Shown piece after piece: positions 1-5,699 of a stretch of DNA of 10,199 nt. The DNA is from an uncultured Eubacteriales bacterium (lineage in GTDB: Bacteria > Bacillota > Clostridia > Oscillospirales > Oscillospiraceae), in the NCBI GenBank assembly GCA_900547745.1, contig URHT01000046.1, positions 1-10,199 on the forward strand, written 5' to 3'. How positions within the stretch are numbered: position 1 is the stretch's first letter; each line of letters starts with the position of its first letter. Under the pieces are notes generated by a model. It was not told the origin of the DNA, did no database searches, and worked only from the letters and a program-made list of their open reading frames with translations. Both the position numbers and the translations under genes were made by a program.

Positions 1-6
1 ATTTTC

Positions 7-77
7 TTTGCGCCTGCGGGCGCAAACTCTGCGAGACTTTTGCCAGAACGCGGGCGGCGGCTGATGCCGCCGCCCGC
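7..77. other. Two hairpins in the leader of pgeF
   Basis: There are two perfect inverted repeats in the first 80 bases. One has an 8-bp stem (7-14 with 19-26, loop TGCG). The other has a 12-bp, all-GC stem (50-61 with 66-77, loop TGAT). Neither is followed by a T-run on either strand, so neither is a classical intrinsic terminator. They may belong to the end of the gene left of the window or to a structured leader. The second hairpin ends 10 nt before the pgeF ribosome binding site. The pgeF reading frame is open right to the left edge, but the ATG at 100 with its strong Shine-Dalgarno makes this stretch most likely non-coding. Confidence 0.5.
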
Positions 78-99
78 CTTGCCCTTGAAAGGAGCGGCC

Positions 100-912
100 A
101 TGTTCCACACCGAAACGAAAAACGGCGTCACGTTCCTCACCGCCGATCCCCTCCGGGACGGCGGCGTGCTCCACGGCTTTTCCACCCGCCTCGGCGGCGT
201 GTCCCCCGCCCCGTGGGACAGCCTGAATCTGGACGACCGCCGGGGCGATGACCCCGCCAACGTGCGGGAAAACTTCCGCCGCCTGTGCGCCGCGCTGGAC
301 ATGGATGTCCGCCGCGCCGTCCTGAGCCGTCAGGTACACCGGGACGATGTGCGCACCGTGACGGCGGCGGACGCCGGCAAGGGCCTGTGGACGCCCCGGA
401 ACTACGACAGCGCCGACGCCCTTATTACCGACGTGCCCGGCCTGCCGCTGGTGGTGTTCTCCGCCGACTGCAATGTGATCCTGCTCTATGACCCGGTGCG
501 CCGCGCCGTGGGCGCGGCCCACGCCGGCTGGCGGGGCACCGCCGCCGGTATCGCCGGCAAGACCGTCCGGGCCATGCGGGACGCCTACGGCTGCGACCCG
601 GCGGACATCCGGGCCGCCATCGGCCCCGCCATCGGGCCCTGTTGCTTTGAAACGGACAACGATGTGCCCGATGCCCTCCGTGAGGTGCTGGGCGATGAAG
701 CCGCCCCCTTCATGACGTGGAACGGCCGCAAGTGGCACATCGACCTGAAGGCTGTCAACGCCCTGTGGCTGCGGAAGGCCGGCGTCACGCGCATCGACAC
801 CTGCGCCGACTGCACCTTCTGCCGCACCGGCCTGTACTGGAGCCACCGTAAAACCGGCCTGCGGCGGGGCGAGCAGGCGGCGCTCATCGCTCTGCGGGAG
901 GTGACGCCATGA
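100..912 (+). CDS. pgeF: Peptidoglycan editing factor PgeF (YfiH/DUF152, laccase-like domain)
   Basis: The product is a 270-aa cytoplasmic protein of the YfiH/PgeF family. Members were once called multicopper polyphenol oxidases; E. coli PgeF is known to remove wrongly built UDP-MurNAc-dipeptide (L-Ser in place of L-Ala) from the peptidoglycan pool. Family motifs are clear: HGFSTRLGGVS near residue 25, QVH with His80, SADC with Cys124, HAGWRG at 141-146, IGPAIGPCCFE around 174-184, and a C-terminal CxxC with YWSHR near 235-250. His80, Cys124 and His141 match the conserved metal-binding His-Cys-His set. The ATG at 100 is chosen because AAAGGAG lies 5 nt upstream and the protein then begins at the usual family N-terminus; a TTG at 40 in the same frame has no such support. 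The stop overlaps the start of the next gene (ATGA), so the two are probably translationally coupled. Confidence 0.93.
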   Translation: MFHTETKNGVTFLTADPLRDGGVLHGFSTRLGGVSPAPWDSLNLDDRRGDDPANVRENFRRLCAALDMDVRRAVLSRQVHRDDVRTVTAADAGKGLWTPRNYDSADALITDVPGLPLVVFSADCNVILLYDPVRRAVGAAHAGWRGTAAGIAGKTVRAMRDAYGCDPADIRAAIGPAIGPCCFETDNDVPDALREVLGDEAAPFMTWNGRKWHIDLKAVNALWLRKAGVTRIDTCADCTFCRTGLYWSHRKTGLRRGEQAALIALREVTP

Positions 913-2516
913 CCCGCGCCAAGGTCGCCCCGGCGAAGCGGCTGCTGGCCTGCCTGCTGCTGGCGGCGCTGGTGCTGTCCGTCACCGGCTGCGGCAACTG
1001 GGACGAGACGGGCGACCCGCTGGGGGAGCTGTCCCAGTTTTACAGCAAGGAAAACGAGACGCCGGAGCCGGAGCCGCTGACCACCTTCACCCTGCCCTAT
1101 TTCGCCGGCGAGAGCCTTGACCCCATCACCGCCGCGGAGACGGTGCAGGCAGCGGTGGGCGCGCTGCTGTACGAAAAGCTGTTTGAGCTGGACGAGCACT
1201 TCGCCCTCCGGCCGGTATTGGCCCGGAGCTGCACCTACGACCCGGCGGAACGCACCTACACCCTGACGCTGCAAACCGGCGTCACGTTCTCCGACGGCTC
1301 GCCCCTCACCGCCCGGGATGTGGTGTCCTCGCTGGAGCGGGCGCGGCAGTCCCAGCGCTACGCCGCCCGTCTGGCGGAGGTGTCCTCCGTCCGGGCGCAG
1401 GGCGACACCGTGGTCATCGCCATGAACGCCGACCTCGCCACGCTGGCGTGGCGGCTGGACATTCCCATCGTCAAGTCCGGCACGGAGGAGCGCACCGCGC
1501 CGGTGGGCACCGGGCCCTACGTTTTCACCAAGTCGGACGGCGGCGCATATCTGGCGCTGAACGCCGACTGGTGGCAGGGCGTCTCCCTGCCTCTGCAGCG
1601 CATCGAGCTGCAGCACTGCAAGGATCGGGACACCATGCTCTACGCCTTCTCCTCACGGGAGCTGCAGCTGCTGCCGCTGGATCTCACCGCCACCGGCGCC
1701 TCCGGCGTGTCCGGCAGCGGCGACTATACCGATGCCCCCACCGCGGTCATGCAGTTTCTGGGCTTCAACACCCGCCGCGCCCCCTTTGACGACGCGGCGC
1801 TGCGGCAGGCCGTCAGTGCCGCCGTCGACCGGCAGGCGCTGGTGGACTCCTGCCTGCTGGGCCACGGCAGCGCCGCCCAGCTGCCCGTCTCCCCCGCCAG
1901 CGACTGGTACCCCACGGCGCTGGAGACGGCCTACACCACCGCCCCCCTCCACGGCCTGACCCGACCCGGCTCCGATGACGCCGGTGCAGATACCGCGGCG
2001 GACGCCGCAGGACGCTATGCCGGCACGGAGGTGACGCTGCTGGTCAACGAGGAGAACTCCTTCAAGGCCGCCGCCGCCCAGGAGATCGCCGTCTCCCTCA
2101 CCCGTGCGGGCCTCTCCGTCACGGTGGAGGCTGTGCCGTGGGAGACATATCTCCAGCGCCTGCAGGACGGCAGCTTCGACCTGTACTACGGCGAGTGCCG
2201 CCTGACGGCGGACTGGGACGTGCTGTCCCTCGTCGGCACGGAGGGCAGCCTGAACTACGGCGGCTTCTCCGACGAAAAGACCGACGCCCTGCTGGCCGCC
2301 TGCCGCACGGCGGACGAGTCCCGGCGCAGCGCCGCGCTGACCTCCCTGTGGGAGGAGCTGCTGGCCAAGGCTCCCATCACCCCCCTGTGCTTCAAGTCCA
2401 ACTCCGTGGTGACCACCACCGGTCTGGTGGAGGGTCTGACAGCCACGGAGACTGACCCCTTCTTCTCGCTGGAGCAGTGGGTTGTTCATCTGAACAGCCC
2501 CGCCAAAACCAAGTGA
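909..2516 (+). CDS. Family 5 extracellular solute-binding lipoprotein (peptide ABC transporter type)
   Basis: The product is a 535-aa predicted lipoprotein of the SBP_bac_5 (OppA/DppA/MppA) family, which captures peptides, murein peptides or other small ligands outside the membrane for an ABC importer. It has a basic N-terminus, a hydrophobic stretch (about 12-25) and the lipobox VTGC with lipidated Cys28, then an acidic linker. Typical family elements follow: SLDPITAAE, LLYEKLFELDEHFALRPVLARS, a YTLTLQTGVTFSDGSPLTARDVV block, GTGPYVF, and FLGFNTRRAPFDDAALRQAVSAAVDR. Length fits the family. The start overlaps the pgeF stop by 4 nt, with GGGAGGTG just upstream. No permease or ATPase gene is adjacent, so it is either an orphan binding protein or works with a transporter encoded elsewhere. 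The pairing with pgeF suggests cell-wall peptides as ligand, but that is inference; the sequence does not fix the substrate. Confidence 0.9.
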   Translation: MTRAKVAPAKRLLACLLLAALVLSVTGCGNWDETGDPLGELSQFYSKENETPEPEPLTTFTLPYFAGESLDPITAAETVQAAVGALLYEKLFELDEHFALRPVLARSCTYDPAERTYTLTLQTGVTFSDGSPLTARDVVSSLERARQSQRYAARLAEVSSVRAQGDTVVIAMNADLATLAWRLDIPIVKSGTEERTAPVGTGPYVFTKSDGGAYLALNADWWQGVSLPLQRIELQHCKDRDTMLYAFSSRELQLLPLDLTATGASGVSGSGDYTDAPTAVMQFLGFNTRRAPFDDAALRQAVSAAVDRQALVDSCLLGHGSAAQLPVSPASDWYPTALETAYTTAPLHGLTRPGSDDAGADTAADAAGRYAGTEVTLLVNEENSFKAAAAQEIAVSLTRAGLSVTVEAVPWETYLQRLQDGSFDLYYGECRLTADWDVLSLVGTEGSLNYGGFSDEKTDALLAACRTADESRRSAALTSLWEELLAKAPITPLCFKSNSVVTTTGLVEGLTATETDPFFSLEQWVVHLNSPAKTK

Positions 2517-2810
2517 CGGGCCAATTTCGCATATTTCCGGATATTTCCGTTCATTTCAGGTATATTTCCTGTTTTTTCATGTTTTTTATTTCACGTTTGA
2601 AAAGGGCTAAACGTGCTTGGCTCTGAATTGTCTGTATGCGGCGCTGTATGCGGCGCTGAGTATTCTGCTGGGCTGTGCGGCGGTCTTTGCCGGACAGGTG
2701 CTGGTCAAGCAGCCTTCCGTCTCTTTCTGCAAGTTCCCCGCCCGCGCCGGTCAGCCCCCCGCCGCCGGCGGGACGTTTGCCTCCTGCTATCGCCGGAAGC
2801 CCTTTGCTGT
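2517..2810. other. Intergenic stretch after the binding-protein gene, no convincing gene
   Basis: The first 75 bases are AT-rich, with three spaced ATATTTCC copies (about 2531-2570) and a short CAGG/CCTG stem followed by T-rich DNA, possibly a weak terminator for the upstream operon. A 6-bp inverted repeat (ACGTTT at 2593-2598, AAACGT at 2609-2614) brackets an AAAAGGG sequence. After it, a frame from TTG 2617 would encode a hydrophobic N-terminus (LYAALYAALSILLGCAAVFA), and a GTG at 2613 opens another frame. Both frames run on through the lexA terminator and into lexA antisense, so I do not call either as a gene. A 12-bp tandem duplication (CTGTATGCGGCG, 2632-2655) lies here. It may be a decayed gene or an untranslated region. 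Confidence 0.5.
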
Positions 2811-2850
2811 CAACAAAAACAGCCCCTGCCGGATATCCCCGGCAGGGGCT
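2811..2850 (-). terminator. Rho-independent terminator of lexA
   Basis: A perfect 12-bp GC-rich stem (2821-2832 with 2839-2850, 6-nt loop) is followed on the minus strand by GTTTTTGTTG. It lies 79 bp after the lexA stop. The plus-strand side has only a weak T-rich tail, so it mainly serves lexA. Confidence 0.85.
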
Positions 2851-2929
2851 GCTTTATGTGTCTTACGCGGTGGAAAACCCGCCTGTATCCGTCCGTCGGG
2901 CACACCGGCGGAACGGCACGGGCCGTCTC

Positions 2930-3571
2930 TCAATACTGGCGGACGACGGCTGTGACCTTGCCCAGAATGGAGGCCTCCCGCCCGTCGATGGGGCTGTACG
3001 CCTCGTTCTCCGGCAGAAGCCACACCTCGCCGTTGCGGCGGCTAAGCCGCTTCACCGTGGCCTCGTCCCCCAGCAGCGCCACCACGATCTCGCCGTTGTG
3101 GGCCACGGGCTGCTGGTGTACCACCACCAGATCGCCCGGCAGGATACCGGCGTTCAGCATGGACTCGCCCCGGACGCGCAGGGCAAAATACTCTCCCTCC
3201 CGCCCGTTGGTGTCAAAGGTCAGATAGTCCTCGATGCACTCCTGCGCCAGAATGGGCGACCCGGCGGCCACCGTGCCCACGATGGGAACGCGGCCCGCGG
3301 GCGTCTCCGGCTCCGGTGCGGGTTCCGCAGCGGCAGGCGCGGCAGAGGATGCGCCGTCCAGCGGTGCCAGCGTCAGGGCGCGGCCCTTCCCGGCGCCCTT
3401 GGTCAGCACGCCCAGCTCCTCCATATGCTTCAAATGAAAGTGAACGGTGGACGGGGAGCGCAGGCCCACGGCCTCGCCGATCTCCCGCACGGAGGGGGGA
3501 TACCCCTGCTGCCGCGTGGTCTCCGCGATGTAATCGTAGATCTTCTGCTGCATCTTTGTCAGCTTTGCCAT
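2930..3571 (-). CDS. lexA: LexA repressor, SOS regulator and self-cleaving protease
   Basis: The product is a 213-aa LexA. It represses DNA-damage genes and cleaves itself when RecA filaments form. The N-terminal winged helix-turn-helix is seen at about residues 1-65, with REIGEAVGLRSPSTVHFHLKHMEE carrying the recognition helix. An Ala/Pro/Glu-rich linker spans about 71-95. The cleavage site is Ala103-Gly104 in VAAGSPILAQ. The catalytic Ser137 lies in RGESM and Lys174 in EATVKRL; the Ser-Lys spacing of 37 residues equals that of E. coli LexA. The ATG at 3571 is supported by GAAAGGGG 7 nt upstream and by the normal family start MAKLTKMQQKIYDYI; longer in-frame extensions run through the promoter. 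The gene is divergent from secG, autoregulated through the operator described separately, and ends before a strong terminator. Confidence 0.97.
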   Translation of the reverse strand: MAKLTKMQQKIYDYIAETTRQQGYPPSVREIGEAVGLRSPSTVHFHLKHMEELGVLTKGAGKGRALTLAPLDGASSAAPAAAEPAPEPETPAGRVPIVGTVAAGSPILAQECIEDYLTFDTNGREGEYFALRVRGESMLNAGILPGDLVVVHQQPVAHNGEIVVALLGDEATVKRLSRRNGEVWLLPENEAYSPIDGREASILGKVTAVVRQY

Positions 3572-3616
3572 GTGTTTGCCCCTTTCTTCCGCCGCAAATC
3601 CGGTAGGTTCAGCCCT

Positions 3617-3645
3617 ATTGTACCACACCGTTTTCTGAATTGCAA
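3617..3645 (-). promoter_or_regulatory. lexA promoter
   Basis: Read on the minus strand, TTGCAA (3640-3645) and TACAAT (3617-3622) are 17 bp apart, and TGG immediately before TACAAT gives an extended -10. It would start transcription roughly 35-40 nt before the lexA ATG. This is a sigma-A type match read by eye. Confidence 0.7.
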
Positions 3646-3654
3646 CATATGTTC
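3643..3654. promoter_or_regulatory. LexA operator (SOS box) in the lexA promoter
   Basis: CAACATATGTTC, which is GAACATATGTTG on the minus strand, matches the Gram-positive LexA box core GAAC-N4-GTTC with one mismatch; the inner 10 bp are a perfect palindrome. It overlaps the lexA -35 element, the place expected for autorepression. It lies 45 bp upstream of the secG -35, so secG need not be affected. Confidence 0.75.
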
Positions 3655-3698
3655 TATCATTTTTGCCGGAAAAAGCGCAAAAAATCCCCGAACACCTC

Positions 3699-3727
3699 TT
3701 GCATTGCCGGTTGCGTTGTGGTAATAT
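3699..3727 (+). promoter_or_regulatory. secG promoter
   Basis: TTGCAT (3699-3704) and TAATAT (3722-3727) are separated by 17 bp, with TGG before TAATAT giving an extended -10. It points towards secG, whose ATG is 57 nt beyond the -10. The fit is good by eye. Confidence 0.65.
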
Positions 3728-3784
3728 TGTTTGTACTGTGAATTGTGTGCCCTGCGGCACGGAATAGATGTGGAGGTTCCCGCT

Positions 3785-4027
3785 ATGATAATTTTTGTTA
3801 CCATTCTGCAGCTGCTGGCTGCTTTGATCCTGATTGCCATCGTGCTGTTCCAGTCCGGCAAGAGCCAGGGCCTGTCCGGCAGCATCGGCGGCATCGCCGA
3901 CAGCTACATGGCCAAGTCCAAGGCCAAGAGCATCGACGCCAAGCTGGCCAAGGCCACCAAATGGGTGGGCGTCATCTTTGTGGTGCTGACGCTGGTCATC
4001 AACTGCATGCTGGCCGCCGGTGTGTAA
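3785..4027 (+). CDS. secG: Preprotein translocase subunit SecG
   Basis: The product is an 80-aa SecG, the small auxiliary subunit of the SecYEG channel. It shows the family plan: a first membrane helix (about 2-23, IIFVTILQLLAALILIAIVL), the cytoplasmic FQSGKSQGLSGSIGG loop typical of SecG, a Lys/Ala-rich segment, and a second membrane helix (about 58-78). The ATG at 3785 has GGAGG 8 nt upstream; in-frame upstream starts lie in the promoter region. Clostridial SecG proteins are about this size. The last four codons and stop lie inside a 28-bp sequence repeated at 4818, so the gene end coincides with the left edge of an apparent insertion, leaving the protein intact but separating it from its natural terminator. 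Confidence 0.93.
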   Translation: MIIFVTILQLLAALILIAIVLFQSGKSQGLSGSIGGIADSYMAKSKAKSIDAKLAKATKWVGVIFVVLTLVINCMLAAGV

Positions 4028-4040
4028 GTAAAACAAAACA
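4013..4040 (+). repeat. Direct repeat, left copy, spanning the secG 3' end
   Basis: This 28-bp sequence begins GCCGCCGGTGTGTAAGT and continues into AAAACAAAACA. It matches 4818-4845 at 27 of 28 positions; the only difference is A at 4030 against G at 4835. It covers the last secG codons, the stop and 13 nt of 3' flank. Its A-rich end read on the minus strand supplies the T-rich tail of the neighbouring hairpin. Confidence 0.85.
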
Positions 4041-4089
4041 TACTTTAAACCCTGTCCAAGGCAGTACCTTGGACAGGGTTTAAAGTATG
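4031..4089 (-). terminator. Perfect 23-bp hairpin, terminator for the inserted gene
   Basis: The left arm 4039-4061 and right arm 4067-4089 are exact reverse complements (23 bp) around the loop CAGTA. On the minus strand the hairpin is followed by TTTTGTTTTACTT, so it should terminate the 190-aa gene that ends 15 bp away. On the plus strand it is followed by CTGCACAAAGC, with no T-run, so it should be a poor terminator for secG. The stem is unusually long for a simple terminator. Confidence 0.75.
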
Positions 4090-4104
4090 CTGCACAAAGC
4101 GGCG

Positions 4105-4677
4105 TCAAACGCCATTGAGAATCTCCGGAAAGTTTCCCTTCAAAAAATGTCTGTACTCCGGGTGTTCGGAAGCGCCCGCGTACTCGTCCACGATGGTTTT
4201 CTCATTCCATCTACGCATCTCATCCGACATTTCCTCATACCGGAGGATCGTAAGCAAGCCTTCCCGTTCCGCCTGCAGGATCGCTTCATAGGCGTCCGGA
4301 ACGAACTCTGCACCCGCTATATCCACCGGCTCACTGCTGGCGGCGGCATCCGGTATCTGAAGTGCAAAATCAGAGGGTATGATCGTCTCCGTGAAATAAA
4401 TATATCCGGAAACTCCCTTATATGTGCTTGCCAGCGCATTCGGGTAATACTCCTCCAGCCGCTGCCGCCCGTCTTTATCGAAGCCATACGGACCCCACTT
4501 CTGGTATTTCCCCTTATGCACAAACCCCGTCTCCCGGCAAAACTTCTCAACGGAATTGCTTAAGTAGACCAGTACATTCTCTCTTTTTGCGGAAAAATAG
4601 ATCAGCGGAATGCCGTGGTTGGAAATGTGCGGCTTCAGCCGCGTAATGCCGCCGATCGGTGATGCGTGATAGTACAT
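4105..4677 (-). CDS. Hypothetical 190-aa protein, accessory gene inside the secG insertion
   Basis: I can give no firm family name. The protein has no signal peptide or membrane segment and looks cytoplasmic. The N-terminus reads MYYHASPIGGITRLKPHI, then GIPLIYFSAKRENVLVYLSN, then KWGPYGFDKDGRQRLEEYYP (about 60-79), GVSGYIYFTE (88-97), a VPDAYEAILQAEREGLL helix (126-142), and EHPEYRHFL near the end. The opening YYHAS, followed about 20 residues later by a YFS strand, recalls the start of ADP-ribosyltransferase-fold proteins (YHGS...YFT). That is a weak pattern resemblance and I see no proven catalytic triad. The ATG at 4677 is chosen because AGGAGG lies 6 nt upstream; an in-frame start at 4710 lies upstream of that site. 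It has its own promoter and terminator and stands alone, with no partner such as an antitoxin. Composition and flanking repeats mark it as acquired. Confidence 0.75.
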   Translation of the reverse strand: MYYHASPIGGITRLKPHISNHGIPLIYFSAKRENVLVYLSNSVEKFCRETGFVHKGKYQKWGPYGFDKDGRQRLEEYYPNALASTYKGVSGYIYFTETIIPSDFALQIPDAAASSEPVDIAGAEFVPDAYEAILQAEREGLLTILRYEEMSDEMRRWNEKTIVDEYAGASEHPEYRHFLKGNFPEILNGV

Positions 4678-4758
4678 TTCGCTCCTCCTGAACCATTTAG
4701 CCGCCGCCACCTGCGCATTTTTGGGCAGAGACTGGCGCCCGTTGCTTTACCTGCATCC

Positions 4759-4787
4759 ATCCTATCACATAATGCCCACATGCGCAA
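4759..4787 (-). promoter_or_regulatory. Promoter of the inserted gene
   Basis: On the minus strand, TTGCGC (4782-4787) and TAGGAT (4759-4764) are separated by 17 bp. This is about 80 nt upstream of the ATG at 4677 and inside the inserted segment, so the cargo gene brings its own promoter. The match is moderate. Confidence 0.5.
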
Positions 4788-4817
4788 CCACAGGCCTGCT
4801 TTGTGGGGAGGTACTTT

Positions 4818-4845
4818 GCCGCCGGTGTGTAAGTGAAACAAAACA
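4818..4845 (+). repeat. Direct repeat, right copy of the secG 3' end
   Basis: This is the second copy of the 28-bp repeat (27/28 with 4013-4040). It carries the sequence of the final secG codons and stop without the rest of the gene, and runs straight into the A-run and stem of the 4851-4881 terminator. That makes this copy look like the original secG downstream junction. TACTTT precedes it (4812-4817), and TACTTT also follows the left copy (4041-4046). Confidence 0.85.
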
Positions 4846-4890
4846 AAAAAGGAAGTCCCGAAGCCGCGCTTCGGGACTTCCTTTTTTGTT
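4845..4890. terminator. Bidirectional terminator between the secG region and the deacetylase gene
   Basis: A perfect 14-bp stem (4851-4864 with 4868-4881, loop CGC) has six A before it and TTTTTTGTTTT after it, so it works in both directions. On the minus strand it ends the deacetylase gene, whose stop lies immediately beside it. On the plus strand it is the likely original secG terminator, now about 820 bp from the secG stop. Confidence 0.9.
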
Positions 4891-5643
4891 TTAGCCGCCC
4901 TCTGCTTCCTGCGGCGGGGCGCGGCGGTAGGTGACGCCCGGCTCCGGCGTGACGCCCCTGAGCGCCAGCAGCTCCGCCACCGTGACGAACACATAGCCCT
5001 GCTCCTGCAGGTGGGGCACGGCGCGCAGCACCGCATCCACCGTGTTCTGGTAGCGGTCATGGAGCAGGATGATGTCGCCGTCGGACACCTGCCGGTAGAT
5101 GATGTCCACGATCCTGTCGGCGTCCTTGCTTTTCCAGTCCTCCGTGTCCACCGACCAGTTCACCAGCGGCACCGTCAGGTGCGCCGCTTCGCTGTCGGAG
5201 CACAGGCCGTAGGGCGGGCGCACCCAATAATCCCCCTCCCCCAACAGCTCCCGCAGCAGATCGTCGTTCTTCCGCAGGTCGGCCAGCGCCTGCTCGCAGG
5301 TCAGGCTGTCCAGCTGGGCGTGGTCGTAGGAGTGGTTGCCCACCTGATGGCCCTCGGCGGCAATGCGCCGGACGATGTCCGGGTCTTTCACGGTCTGGCA
5401 GCCCACCACGAAGAAGGTGGCCCGCGCGCCGCAGGCCGCCAGACCGTCCAGCAGGCGGGGCGTGCAGCGGGGCGAGGGGCCGTCGTCGAAGGTGAGGGCC
5501 ACATATTGGGGGGCGGCGGGGTCGCCCGCCGGGACAACGGTGGGGACAGCGGGGGCGTGGGGCTTGGCAGGGTCGTAGGCCGGGGCGCCGCAGCCGGGCA
5601 GCAGGAGCAGTGCCGCCAGCACGGCGCAGAGCAGTCGTTTCAC
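4891..5643 (-). CDS. Polysaccharide deacetylase lipoprotein (NodB/CE4 family)
   Basis: The product is a 250-aa predicted lipoprotein with lipobox LPGC (Cys18), a short Pro/Ala-rich spacer and a carbohydrate esterase family 4 domain. CE4 enzymes remove acetyl groups from peptidoglycan or other N-acetylated glycans, using a metal held by Asp-His-His. All five family motifs are present: TFDDGP (51-56; catalytic base Asp53, metal ligand Asp54), HSYDH (104-108; metal ligands His104 and His108), RPPYG (142-146), DTEDWK (166-171) and LLHD (193-196; His195). The active site therefore looks complete. Substrate is not determined by sequence; deacetylation of cell-wall GlcNAc or MurNAc is the usual role. 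The start is a GTG at 5643, with a rather weak GGTGAT upstream. It is flanked by a palindrome and hairpin upstream and by a shared terminator downstream. Confidence 0.93.
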   Translation of the reverse strand: MKRLLCAVLAALLLLPGCGAPAYDPAKPHAPAVPTVVPAGDPAAPQYVALTFDDGPSPRCTPRLLDGLAACGARATFFVVGCQTVKDPDIVRRIAAEGHQVGNHSYDHAQLDSLTCEQALADLRKNDDLLRELLGEGDYWVRPPYGLCSDSEAAHLTVPLVNWSVDTEDWKSKDADRIVDIIYRQVSDGDIILLHDRYQNTVDAVLRAVPHLQEQGYVFVTVAELLALRGVTPEPGVTYRRAPPQEAEGG

Positions 5644-5662
5644 ATATCATCACCGCTGGGAG

Positions 5663-5688
5663 CATATGCACCGGACCCGGTCTATATG
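5663..5688. promoter_or_regulatory. Imperfect palindrome just upstream of the deacetylase gene
   Basis: The 26-bp sequence CATATGCACCGG-AC-CCGGTCTATATG pairs at 10 of 12 positions in each arm. It sits 20-45 bp upstream of the GTG start. The symmetry suggests a dimeric regulator site or an RNA hairpin in the leader. I found no convincing promoter for this gene. Confidence 0.35.
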
Positions 5689-5699
5689 ACAGCGCATAC

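Larger units (their letters stand above)
4041..4845. mobile_element. Putative insertion of about 805 bp at the secG 3' end
   Basis: The 28-bp repeat copies are offset by exactly 805 bp. Between them lie one gene on the opposite strand, its promoter and its hairpin terminator. By eye, base composition drops from roughly 60 percent GC or more in the neighbours to around half here. Deleting one repeat unit would join secG directly to the strong hairpin at 4851-4881, a natural gene-terminator pair. Duplication of a gene's 3' end at both edges is typical of attL/attR sites made by tyrosine-type integrases, but no integrase or transposase is present. It could be an island remnant, an element mobilised in trans, or a product of homologous recombination. 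Confidence 0.6.

Noticed and set aside
585..2489. Long minus-strand open frames opposite pgeF and the solute-binding protein gene (585-1616, 1653-2489)
   Set aside because: Their translations are low-complexity, Arg/Gly/Gln-rich with no family motifs, and they lie antisense to well-supported genes. They come from high GC at codon positions.
2617..2955. 112-aa open frame with a hydrophobic start
   Set aside because: It starts at TTG with a poorly spaced purine-rich site, crosses the lexA terminator and ends inside lexA antisense. It is kept only as a weak possibility in the spacer entry.
2675..3724. 349-aa plus-strand open frame across lexA
   Set aside because: It is antisense to a lexA with all its catalytic residues, runs through the lexA terminator and promoter, and shows no recognisable domain.
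4087..4563. 158-aa plus-strand open frame within the inserted segment
   Set aside because: It has no good ribosome binding site and lies opposite the 190-aa gene, which has an AGGAGG site, a promoter and a terminator.
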